From JBDTZF01 sp040005265 (GTDB lineage Bacteria > Verrucomicrobiota > Verrucomicrobiia > Chthoniobacterales > UBA10450), in the NCBI GenBank assembly GCA_040005265.1, contig JBDTZF010000090.1, positions 1 through 10,848 of the forward strand: 10,848 nucleotides of DNA, given 5' to 3'. Both the position numbers and the translations under genes were made by a program. Numbering within the stretch: position 1 is the first letter of the stretch; each line of letters opens with the position of its first letter. Under the pieces are notes generated by a model. That model ran no database searches. It saw only the letters and a list, made by a program, of their open reading frames with translations, and had not been told where the DNA came from. Below are positions 5,604-10,848 of this stretch, one piece after another.

Positions 5604-6584
5604 ATGCGTATTCTTTCCGGCATCCAACCCAGCGGCGCCCTGCACATCGGCAATTATTTTGGCATGATGCGGCCCGCGATTGCTTTGCAGGCTGAAGGCG
5701 AAGCGTTTTATTTTATTGCCGAGTACCATGCGCTGACCAGTGTGCGCGACCCGAAGACGCTGCAGGCGTACACGCGCCAGGTGGCGGTCGATTTTCTTGC
5801 CTGCGGACTGAATCCCGATAGCGGAGCGCTCTTCCGGCAAAGGGATGTGCCGCAAGTCACCGAGCTGGCCTGGATTTTGTCGACTGTCGCGCCGATGGGC
5901 CTGCTGGAGCGGGCGCACTCATACAAAGATAAGATGGCGCGGGGGCTCGCTGCGACCGTCGGTCTGTTCAGTTATCCGGTTCTCATGGCGGCCGATATTT
6001 TGATTTACGACAGCGACGTTGTGCCGGTCGGCAAAGATCAGAAACAGCATATCGAGATCACGCGCGATCTCGCGGTGAAGATGAATGAAACCTACGGGAA
6101 GTCCGCGCCCGATAAACAGATCTTCAAGTTGCCCGAACCGCGCATTCAGCCCGCCACCGAAGTCGTTCCCGGGATCGACGGTCAGAAGATGAGCAAGAGT
6201 TACAACAACAACATCGACATCTTCGGTGACGAAAAAGAAACGCGGAAACGGGTCATGAGCATCGTAACCGATTCCGCGCCGGTGGAAGCGACGAAGGATC
6301 CTTCCCGTTCGACTATTTTCCAGCTCTACACGCTGTTCGCGTCGAAGGACGAAATCGAGAATATGCGGGCCCGGTTTGAAAAAGGTGGAACCGGCTATGG
6401 CGATTTCAAGAAAGAGCTGTTTGAGAAACTCTGGGAATATTTTGCCCCGATGCGCAAACGGCGCGAAGAACTCCTGGCCGATCAGGCATTCATCGACAAC
6501 GTCCTCGCCCGGGGCGCTGACCGGGCCAATGAAGTTGCCGATAAAGTCATGCAGCGCGTGCGAAACGCCGTCGGCCTAGGCTGA
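5604..6584 (+). CDS. trpS: Tryptophanyl-tRNA synthetase
   Basis: 326 residues, the usual bacterial size. It charges tRNA-Trp with tryptophan using ATP in the cytoplasm as a homodimeric class I synthetase. Class I signatures are clear: PSGALHIGN with the HIGH-type motif HIGN at 14-17, and GQKMSKS with KMSKS at 195-199. Other family segments are FIAEYHALT near 37-45, the MAADILIY stretch at 128-135, and VPVGKDQKQHIE at 140-151. The C-terminal helical half closes with ANEVADKVMQRVRNAVGLG. The ATG lies 13 bp after the inverted repeat 5524-5590, so the mRNA leader may carry that hairpin; I see no tryptophan-rich leader peptide or T-box signature. The last 9 bases overlap the end of the convergent DUF2007 gene. 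Confidence 0.97.
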   Translation: MRILSGIQPSGALHIGNYFGMMRPAIALQAEGEAFYFIAEYHALTSVRDPKTLQAYTRQVAVDFLACGLNPDSGALFRQRDVPQVTELAWILSTVAPMGLLERAHSYKDKMARGLAATVGLFSYPVLMAADILIYDSDVVPVGKDQKQHIEITRDLAVKMNETYGKSAPDKQIFKLPEPRIQPATEVVPGIDGQKMSKSYNNNIDIFGDEKETRKRVMSIVTDSAPVEATKDPSRSTIFQLYTLFASKDEIENMRARFEKGGTGYGDFKKELFEKLWEYFAPMRKRREELLADQAFIDNVLARGADRANEVADKVMQRVRNAVGLG

Positions 6585-7091
6585 GGATTTGATGTCGGTG
6601 TCGTCAGTTGGCGCACTTGGCGAACGCCGCACCCGAAAATAAAACGCGATCAACAGGATGGCGAAGACCGCTTCAATCAAACCGAGAAGCTGCGTAACAG
6701 TCGCGCGCGCAATAAGATATCGAATTCGCGAACTAGTTCCCGCGGCGGGGAACTTTGTCGCTAACAGACAAATTGCCGGAACGAGTAAGTAGAACGCGAG
6801 CACAAGGAGCTCCCATGGATTGTGATTAGCAGCCGCGAGCAATTCAGCGCGATCCACAGCTGCATCGGCAGTATCGACGCTGGTCTCAAATTCTGCGCCG
6901 TCCTCGGATTGACCAGCCAATATCAGATCGGCCCGACGCGCCTCGTCTTCGGAAACCATCAAACGAATCGGCATCGCAAACGGATAGTAACTGTTCGCGT
7001 ATTCGTGAAGCAGCACGCACGAGACTTCACAGTCATCGAGGAGAGACTTGGCCAAAGCGGCCTCCGCTGAGTTCCAGTAAGTGCGCACCAT
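6576..7091 (-). CDS. DUF2007-family protein with two C-terminal membrane segments
   Basis: 171 residues from the ATG at 7091; GTG codons at 7094 and 7097 would add two residues. Residues 1-60 match the DUF2007 (putative signal-transducing) pattern: a VRTYW start, AEAALAKSLLDDCEVSCVLLHE, a PFAMPIRLMVSEDEARRADLIL end, where an element moves from strand to helix twice as in ferredoxin-like folds. A polar linker follows, then two hydrophobic segments at about 93-112 and 132-153 and a basic RVRR stop-transfer, so the DUF2007 domain and the C-terminal tail probably both face the cytoplasm. No ligand or partner is established for the family. Its 3' end overlaps that of trpS by 9 bp on the other strand, with no terminator between them. 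The MmcQ-like gene lies 65 bp upstream on the same strand. Confidence 0.75.
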   Translation of the reverse strand: MVRTYWNSAEAALAKSLLDDCEVSCVLLHEYANSYYPFAMPIRLMVSEDEARRADLILAGQSEDGAEFETSVDTADAAVDRAELLAAANHNPWELLVLAFYLLVPAICLLATKFPAAGTSSRIRYLIARATVTQLLGLIEAVFAILLIAFYFRVRRSPSAPTDDTDIKSSA

Positions 7092-7156
7092 CACCACGAA
7101 GGCAACCTAGTCACCCGTTGGCACCAAGCCGAGCATTGTTTTGCGACAGCCGCTTA

Positions 7157-7492
7157 TTATGCGGAGCGACGTGTGAGACGCTTCGGCGCCGTATTGCGCC
7201 ATGCTGCAGCAACCGCTTGGCGGACTTTCGCAACGCTCGCCGTGGGCAAGTGCACATTCGTGTTTCCACGCCTGCCCCACGCGCCTTTTACCGGCTGAAA
7301 AAAATCCGGATCGCGGCCGATAAACTCTCCTTGTTCGTCGGGAGTCAGTTTGACGACGGCCCAATTCTCATCCGGATACCCAAGCGTTGCGAAAATTTTT
7401 CCGCCCACCCGGAAATCGGGATGATACATGTGCGCCGACTCGATCGCTTCAGGAAAACTGAGCGCGATTTTCCGAAAATCGTCAGCGGTCAT
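7157..7492 (-). CDS. MmcQ/YjbR (DUF419) family DNA-binding-like protein
   Basis: 111 residues from ATG at 7492. The pattern MTADDFRKIALSFPEAIE, HPDFRVGGKIFATLGY, WAVVKLTPDEQGEFIGRDP and PVKGAWGRRGNTNVHLPTA is that of the MmcQ/YjbR family, small proteins with a CyaY-like fold also seen in some phenol-resistance and DNA-binding contexts; the biochemical role is unclear. Typical length is 110-120 residues, so the ATG at 7492 is right. The frame remains open to an ATG at 7624, but that extension (VAAVCDRRI) is translated repeat DNA from the copy at 7554-7577 and is unlike the family. No strong Shine-Dalgarno sequence is visible. The basic tail TAPKRLTRRSA is normal for the family. Confidence 0.85.
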   Translation of the reverse strand: MTADDFRKIALSFPEAIESAHMYHPDFRVGGKIFATLGYPDENWAVVKLTPDEQGEFIGRDPDFFQPVKGAWGRRGNTNVHLPTASVAKVRQAVAAAWRNTAPKRLTRRSA

Positions 7493-7553
7493 GAGAAATG
7501 CTAAGGCGTGGTCTGGTTTTGATGAACAGCAAAATAAGGCAGGCGGAATAATG

Positions 7554-7577
7554 CGACGGTCACAGACCGCCGCTACA
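7554..7577 (-). repeat. Third copy of the 24-bp dispersed repeat
   Basis: This is the exact reverse complement of the unit at 5524-5547, 2 kb away. Here it is a single half without an inverted partner, placed 62-85 bp upstream of the MmcQ-family start. Both this copy and the one at 5568 are preceded by TG. Confidence 0.88.
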
Positions 7578-7768
7578 GTGTAAATGGATGGCAGCTCTTC
7601 TGGGTCGATGCGGAAGAGATCCACGAGCGTCTTGCGGTCCGAAATGAGAAAGACTGAGCATTTTTACGTTGAGATTGTCTTATGTGATGAATGAAAATTT
7701 CGCTTGCGGGATGGGTGGATCTATTGTAAAAACTAGAATCTCAATAAAAACTGGGATGGGTTAAGGGA

Positions 7769-7823
7769 GCTGTCGCAGGGTTTCGACAGCAAGAGCGGCA
7801 GCGGCGCAAGCTTCTGCCGCTCT
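7769..7823. ncRNA. Two adjacent stable hairpins, candidate structured RNA or terminator
   Basis: Hairpin 1: GCTGTCG (7769-7775) with CGACAGC (7784-7790), 7 bp, 8-nt loop. One base later, hairpin 2: AGAGCGGCAG (7792-7801) with CTGCCGCTCT (7814-7823), 10 bp. Inside its loop, GC-GCAA-GC at 7804-7811 can form two further pairs capped by a GCAA tetraloop, a hallmark of structured RNA. CTCATTT follows on the plus strand, a weak U-tract. No gene on either strand ends close by. A small RNA, a riboswitch-like element or a terminator are all possible; I do not match it to a named class. Confidence 0.35.
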
Positions 7824-7853
7824 CTCATTTAATAGCGCATTGAAACACCGCCG

Positions 7854-7987
7854 CAGGACAGGATTCCACAGAAGGAAACGAAGTGAACGAAGGACTGCAG
7901 AGGCCCAGTCTCGGCGACCTCTTCTCAATTTCTCGGCTGCGGAACCTTTGTTTCCTTCGTTGTCTTCTGTGAAAAAAATCTGTCCTG
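7854..7987. repeat. Long imperfect inverted repeat
   Basis: The left arm beginning CAGGACAGGATT and continuing CACAGAAGGAAACGAAG (7854-~7900) matches the reverse complement of the right arm (~7938-7987), which reads CAGGACAGATTT then CACAGAAGACAACGAAGG. Arms are about 45 bp with a few mismatches and a short T-run insertion, around a 35-40 bp centre that itself contains an AGAGG/CCTCT pair. There is no coding capacity; it resembles a dispersed hairpin or miniature element. Confidence 0.65.
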
Positions 7988-8049
7988 TAAGAATCGGGTA
8001 GATCGCATTAGCAAATCGGCAATCGGCAATCTAAGATCGAAACTCAACT

Positions 8050-8121
8050 GTCCCCGTAGTTCAACGGATAGAACAAGGGTTTCCTAAACCTTAGATGTGG
8101 GTTCGATTCCCGCCGGGGACA
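8050..8121 (+). tRNA. tRNA-Arg (anticodon CCU, reads AGG)
   Basis: Full cloverleaf: acceptor GTCCCCG (8050-8056) with CGGGGAC (8114-8120) and discriminator A at 8121; D stem GTTC/GAAC (8059-8062, 8071-8074); anticodon stem AGGGT/ACCTT (8076-8080, 8088-8092) with one G-U pair; loop TTCCTAA giving CCU at 8083-8085; four-base variable loop; T stem GTGGG/CCCGC around TTCGATT. CCA is not encoded. It decodes the rare Arg codon AGG. Confidence 0.95.
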
Positions 8122-8353
8122 TTTGTTCCGATGCCTAAATTGCATTAGACGCTTTTCGGGCTCTCAACGTGTCGGTTCGATTGATTCGGTTTCTCCCGAA
8201 ACCTCACCCTCTCGGGGCTTCGTCCATGTCGCGCGGCTCCCGCCGCCTTGATCAGAATTTGATAAGGCAAGCGGAGCGCTCGCCATGCAGGGAAACGTGG
8301 ATAACTAAGAAAAACATTGAACATTTCGGCTTTTCGGGTGATCGGAGAGTCTT

Positions 8354-8782
8354 GTGAATCAGCGAACCCTAGTTTTAGGTCGATCGGTTGTTGTGCTGTT
8401 AAGCCTTCTCGCCTGGTTCTCCATCTCGAACCATTGCGCGTTCGCCGCGCTAATCGCTGTCAACACGCATTCCGCGGCGAAGCAAATGCACTGTCACAGC
8501 AATCAACCGTCGCCATCGAAGAACAGCGGCGGGGAAGAAATGCCGTGCTGCAAGGTCCTCCGCGCGACGGTCACGGGCCAAGCACAGGTTATTCAGGTTG
8601 CGAGCAAGGATTTTCTCCCAATGCAGCGTTGGCTTGTTGCCGAAGCGATTTCCGCGGATGACGCGCAGTTTCATGGCCGGCCGCTCCTACTCGACCCCGG
8701 TCCGCCAGGTTGGCGGAGCTTTGCCGAATTGATTCTACAGCGGAGCATTCTCGCTCACGCTCCTCCTCTTTCTCGTAGCTAA
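8354..8782 (+). CDS. Exported Cys/His-containing protein at the start of a metal-handling cluster
   Basis: 142 residues from a GTG start preceded by GGAGAG at a suitable distance. The N-terminus is a signal peptide or membrane anchor (SVVVLLSLLAWFSI followed by SNHCAFAA). The mature part has two candidate metal-ligand groups: QMHCHSNQ near residues 44-51 and EMPCCKVLRA near 62-71, separated by a Ser/Lys/Pro-rich linker. The rest is moderately hydrophobic with PLLLDPGPPGWRSF and ends LSRS. I do not recognise a named family; its position at the head of a row of His/Met/Cys-rich exported proteins suggests periplasmic handling of copper or a similar soft metal. A strong hairpin follows its stop, so it may be a separate or attenuated first unit of the cluster. 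Confidence 0.62.
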   Translation: MNQRTLVLGRSVVVLLSLLAWFSISNHCAFAALIAVNTHSAAKQMHCHSNQPSPSKNSGGEEMPCCKVLRATVTGQAQVIQVASKDFLPMQRWLVAEAISADDAQFHGRPLLLDPGPPGWRSFAELILQRSILAHAPPLSRS

Positions 8783-8817
8783 CGACCGACCTCCTTGCCG
8801 GAGGTCTCGCGGTCGTT
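8781..8817 (+). terminator. Stable hairpin after the first metal-cluster gene
   Basis: AACGACCG (8781-8788) pairs with CGGTCGTT (8810-8817), and ACCTCC (8789-8794) with GGAGGT (8800-8805) inside, with a small one-sided bulge. It begins at the stop codon at 8780-8782. Only a short T-run follows, so it may terminate partially or stabilise mRNA ends. Confidence 0.55.
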
Positions 8818-8948
8818 TGCTAATTACGCCGCTCGTTTGACGCGGATTACCTCGTCCCGGGCAGCGTCACCTCGATGTACGCGACGTGCATCGTCGCTTC
8901 AATTTCAACCGCAGTTCAATTCAACAAAAAATGAAAAAACAAAACCAA

Positions 8949-9350
8949 ATGAAAAAACTACATCTCACAATCCTGACATTAGCGACCGCAACGTGCCTCG
9001 GCCTAACTGGCGCGGCCTTTGGGCATGAAGGGCACGAGCACAAAGGGAAGGAAGCAGTTGGCGAAAACAAAGGAGACGTCACGGTTAAAGGGGAAGTGGT
9101 CGACATGGCTTGCTATCTCGACCACAACGCAACCGGCGAAAAACACATCGATTGCGCAAAGAAATGCATCGAGAGCGGATTGCCGGTCGGCATCAAAGCC
9201 GAGGACGGCAAGACCTACCTGCTGATCGGCGAACACAAGCCGCTCAATAGCGAGTTGGTGCAATACGCCGGCAAGACGATCACGGTGAAGGGCAAGCTCA
9301 GCTCGCGTGACGGCATCAACATGATCGAAAACGCGGAAATCCAGAAATAG
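8949..9350 (+). CDS. Periplasmic small protein with HEGHEH metal motif and OB-like domain
   Basis: 133 residues from ATG at 8949; an in-frame ATG at 8931 would add MKKQNQ, and neither has a good Shine-Dalgarno sequence. I prefer 8949 because it gives a normal signal peptide (MKKLHLTILTLATATCLGL, cleavage after AFG near residue 25). The mature protein opens with HEGHEHKG, a likely metal-binding His cluster. Then comes a compact beta domain: VTVKGEVVDMACYL, the HIDCAKKCIESGLPVGI segment with C69 and C73 (and C55 before it), KTYLLIGEHKP and YAGKTITVKGKLSSRDG. The paired VTVKG segments at both ends suggest an OB-like barrel; GEVVDxACYL with CAKKC recurs in exported bacterial proteins of unknown function. 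It is likely a periplasmic metal-binding or redox protein in this cluster. Confidence 0.75.
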   Translation: MKKLHLTILTLATATCLGLTGAAFGHEGHEHKGKEAVGENKGDVTVKGEVVDMACYLDHNATGEKHIDCAKKCIESGLPVGIKAEDGKTYLLIGEHKPLNSELVQYAGKTITVKGKLSSRDGINMIENAEIQK

Positions 9351-9381
9351 GCGAGCAAGATCGCACTTAACGACCCATCTG

Positions 9382-9410
9382 GAGGGGCGGCGTTCGATCC
9401 GTCGCCTCTC
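9382..9410 (+). other. Intergenic RNA hairpin upstream of the four-helix membrane gene
   Basis: GAGGGGCGGCG (9382-9392) pairs with CGTCGCCTCTC (9400-9410) over 11 positions, two of them G-U, around loop TTCGATC. The DNA palindrome is imperfect but the RNA helix is continuous. No T-run follows, so mRNA stabilisation or processing is more likely than termination. Confidence 0.4.
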
Positions 9411-9427
9411 GCGAGACCGTCTGAAAA

Positions 9428-10246
9428 ATGAACCAGATTCTCCAGCATCTCAACGAGCCCGAGTACATGCACGTGCTCATCAATCCGATGCCCGTCTATG
9501 GCTTGAGCATGGGCGTCGTCGCCATGATCGTCGCGCTGATTTATCGGCGTCGTCCCGTTATCGTTGCGGCGCTGGTGTTGATTTTTCTGGGCGGCCTGTC
9601 GGCCTGGCCGACATACCATTACGGGCAAGAAGCCTACGACCGGGTGAAGTCGATGTCGGACACCGTCGGCGGCCAATGGCTGGATGAGCACATGGCCCGC
9701 GCCGAGAAATTAATCTATGCCTTCTACGTTCTGGCAGCGGTCGCGGCGGCAGGAATTCTTGCGCCGCTGAAATGGCCGCGAACATCGACGCCGCTGGCGA
9801 TCACCGCGCTCGTCCTCGGGATGGCCACACTCGGCATCGGTGGATGGATTTCGTATCCCGCGGGTCATGTTCGGCACAAGGAGTTTCGCTTTGAGCCGCC
9901 GCCGGTCGCGAAATCCGATGAACACGCGCATACGCATGGGAGCGAGGAAGGCGAACATGCCCAGGCGATGGATCACGGCTCGATGCCTGGCATGACCCCG
10001 ACCCCGAGTGGCGACGCAAAAGACCTACCGATGCAGCACGACACCGCACAGCAACCGCCAGCGCCGACTCAGGAACAACTCGAAGCCAGCCGCATGCAAT
10101 TGGAAGCCAGCAGGCTTCAACTCGAGGCGAGCCGCAAACAACTTGAAGCCACGGAGGCCGCAAAGACACAAACGACCTCACCCTCTCCGCAACAAACCGC
10201 GGCCCCTCATACAGAGGAAGGACACCACCATAACCCCAAGCCTTAA
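9428..10246 (+). CDS. Four-helix membrane protein with His/Met-rich, heptad-repeat tail
   Basis: 272 residues. The N-terminal half is a conserved-looking integral membrane domain: MHVLINPMPVYGLSMGVV at 14-31, membrane segments at about 21-38, 44-60, 93-112 and 122-140, and between them LSAWPTYHYGQEAYDRVKSM and GQWLDEHMARAEK, which I have seen in similar bacterial membrane proteins without assigned function. After GHVRHKEFRFEPPP the tail is soluble. Residues about 164-204 are rich in His, Met and Asp/Glu (DEHAHTHGSEEGEHAQAMDH, then GSMPGM), a typical copper-binding composition. Residues 217-244 are four heptads QLEASRx, likely an amphipathic coiled coil, and the protein ends EEGHHHNPKP. It probably sits in the inner membrane with the tail in the periplasm. 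The next gene starts one base after its stop, suggesting translational coupling. Confidence 0.75.
   Translation: MNQILQHLNEPEYMHVLINPMPVYGLSMGVVAMIVALIYRRRPVIVAALVLIFLGGLSAWPTYHYGQEAYDRVKSMSDTVGGQWLDEHMARAEKLIYAFYVLAAVAAAGILAPLKWPRTSTPLAITALVLGMATLGIGGWISYPAGHVRHKEFRFEPPPVAKSDEHAHTHGSEEGEHAQAMDHGSMPGMTPTPSGDAKDLPMQHDTAQQPPAPTQEQLEASRMQLEASRLQLEASRKQLEATEAAKTQTTSPSPQQTAAPHTEEGHHHNPKP
10076..10159 (+). repeat. Four 21-bp in-frame tandem repeats (QLEASRx heptads)
   Basis: Codes for QLEASRM, QLEASRL, QLEASRK and QLEATEA. Synonymous differences between units (CTC, TTG, CTC, CTT for Leu and GCC, GCC, GCG, GCC for Ala) show the repeat is kept at protein level, not a fresh DNA duplication. Confidence 0.85.
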
Positions 10247-10247
10247 C

Positions 10248-10823
10248 GTGACGAATCCGACGCGTTCTTTTTTCGTTTTACTTGCGTTGATCACTCTCAC
10301 GGGATGCGCGACGAATTTCGAACCGCCGGCGCTCTCGGCGAATCATCCTGCAAGCGCTCAGGCGCCGGAAGCTCCGCGTGTTGGAATGCAGCGACTCGCT
10401 GTGCACGACGACCTAACACAGAAGACGAACGCGCAGCTCGCACGAAAGGACGCGCCGAATCCTGATTTCCAGAGCGGCGGAATGTCTCACGACATGAGCA
10501 GCATGGGCGGGATGGAGCATTCCAAGATGCCCGGAATGACAATGCCGGAGCCGACAACCACTGCATCCCCATCAAGCAAAGAGGCGGCGGAGATGGAGAT
10601 GAAGAAAACGTCGAACGAAATGAAAAAGCTTTCCGACGAGATGCAGCCAAAGTCAGACGCCCAGAAATCCACCACGAAGCCGTCCCCCAACTCTACGCAA
10701 CCGCCGCAAACCACTGCTGCTTATTGGACATGCGTGATGCATCCGGAGATTCACGCAGACAAGCCGGGGAAATGCCCGAAATGCGGGATGACTTTGGTGA
10801 AGAAGGAGGGCGGCGCGAAATGA
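10248..10823 (+). CDS. Copper-type lipoprotein with C-terminal heavy-metal-binding domain
   Basis: 191 residues from a GTG at 10248. The frame is open back to an ATG at 10008, but that part overlaps the previous gene and is low-quality basic sequence. The GTG places the signal peptide at the N-terminus: TRSFFVLLALITLTGC with lipobox LTGC and lipidated C20. Next come a Pro/Ala-rich stretch, VHDDLTQKTNAQLARKD, a Met/His cluster at about 77-99 (GGMSHDMSSMGGMEHSKMPG then MTMP) like those of periplasmic copper proteins, and a Lys/Glu-rich helical part (EMEMKKTSNEMKKLSDEM). Residues 159-183 are a heavy-metal-binding domain, YWTCVMHPEIHADKPGKCPK then CGMTL, with ligands C162, H165, C176, C179 and M181. 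That domain is usually at the N-terminus of CusB-type adaptors or copper P-type ATPases; here it ends a lipoprotein. The gene overlaps the next one by ATGA. Confidence 0.82.
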   Translation: MTNPTRSFFVLLALITLTGCATNFEPPALSANHPASAQAPEAPRVGMQRLAVHDDLTQKTNAQLARKDAPNPDFQSGGMSHDMSSMGGMEHSKMPGMTMPEPTTTASPSSKEAAEMEMKKTSNEMKKLSDEMQPKSDAQKSTTKPSPNSTQPPQTTAAYWTCVMHPEIHADKPGKCPKCGMTLVKKEGGAK

Positions 10824-10848
10824 GAAGCTTGTCTCTCTTGTTAGTTTT
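10820..10848 (+). CDS. Start of next metal-cluster gene, signal peptide only (partial)
   Basis: ATG at 10820 overlaps the TGA of the lipoprotein gene. AAGGAGGG lies about 10 nt upstream, the best Shine-Dalgarno sequence of the cluster. The nine visible codons read MRSLSLLLV, the start of a signal peptide. From context an outer-membrane efflux channel or adaptor is plausible, but nothing in the visible residues decides this. Confidence 0.6.

Larger units (their letters stand above)
7625..8049. other. 425-bp stretch without protein-coding genes
   Basis: No convincing ORF on either strand. It contains two strong hairpins (7769-7823) and a long imperfect inverted repeat (7854-7987), listed separately, then a short tandem of ATCGGCA just before the tRNA. 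The first 140 bp are AT-rich with several A-runs and could hold a promoter for the structured part. Confidence 0.6.

Noticed and set aside
10008..10247. ATG-started N-terminal extension of the lipoprotein
   Set aside because: It overlaps the preceding gene in another frame, is a basic low-complexity sequence, and would bury the lipoprotein signal; the GTG at 10248 is the natural start.
1..10848. CRISPR array, insertion sequence transposase or prophage genes
   Set aside because: No regularly spaced direct repeats, no transposase or integrase motifs and no phage structural genes are visible.

Overview
The window looks like chromosomal DNA of a Verrucomicrobiota bacterium, probably a soil-type relative of Chthoniobacter/Spartobacteria. 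The strongest support is the left end, where a protein resembling the Akkermansia Amuc_1102 pilus-associated family sits directly upstream of PilM, the arrangement of the verrucomicrobial type IV pilus cluster. The moderately high GC, the mostly weak Shine-Dalgarno signals and the many small dispersed hairpin repeats fit but do not prove this. Genus-level placement is inference.

Layout. (1) 1-2081, minus strand: an Amuc_1102-like exported protein and a long PilM whose C-terminus carries a PilN-like part; the gene runs off the left edge. (2) 2251-2668, minus: a bidirectional terminator, a 58-residue Pro/Gly-rich peptide gene with a good ribosome binding site, and a weaker 61-codon ORF just upstream. 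(3) 2731-3239: a winged-helix regulator gene between two 29-bp near-identical palindromes whose arms differ by a compensating base pair. (4) 3411-3784: a minus-strand zinc-ribbon microprotein divergent from a plus-strand 38-residue membrane peptide that ends in a hairpin. (5) 3872-5462, minus: UDP-glucuronate decarboxylase followed by an unrecognised secreted protein. (6) 5524-7492: a palindromic repeat, tryptophanyl-tRNA synthetase, a convergent overlapping DUF2007 membrane protein, and an MmcQ/YjbR-family protein. (7) 7625-8121: a 425-bp protein-free stretch with two strong hairpins and a long imperfect inverted repeat, ending at tRNA-Arg(CCU). (8) 8354-10848, plus: a metal-handling cluster of exported or membrane proteins rich in His, Met and Cys, ending with a lipoprotein bearing a C-terminal heavy-metal-binding domain. 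A further gene overlaps its stop by ATGA and is cut off by the right edge.

How the parts work together. The pil genes would form the inner-membrane platform of a type IV pilus or related secretion machine. Region 8 reads as an envelope copper (or similar soft metal) resistance operon that probably continues into an efflux system to the right. The middle is a mix of housekeeping genes (trpS, tRNA-Arg, nucleotide-sugar synthesis) and small, poorly known genes. The least explained features are the paired palindromes around the regulator, the 23-24 bp dispersed repeat at 5524, 5568 and 7554, and the structured DNA before the tRNA.
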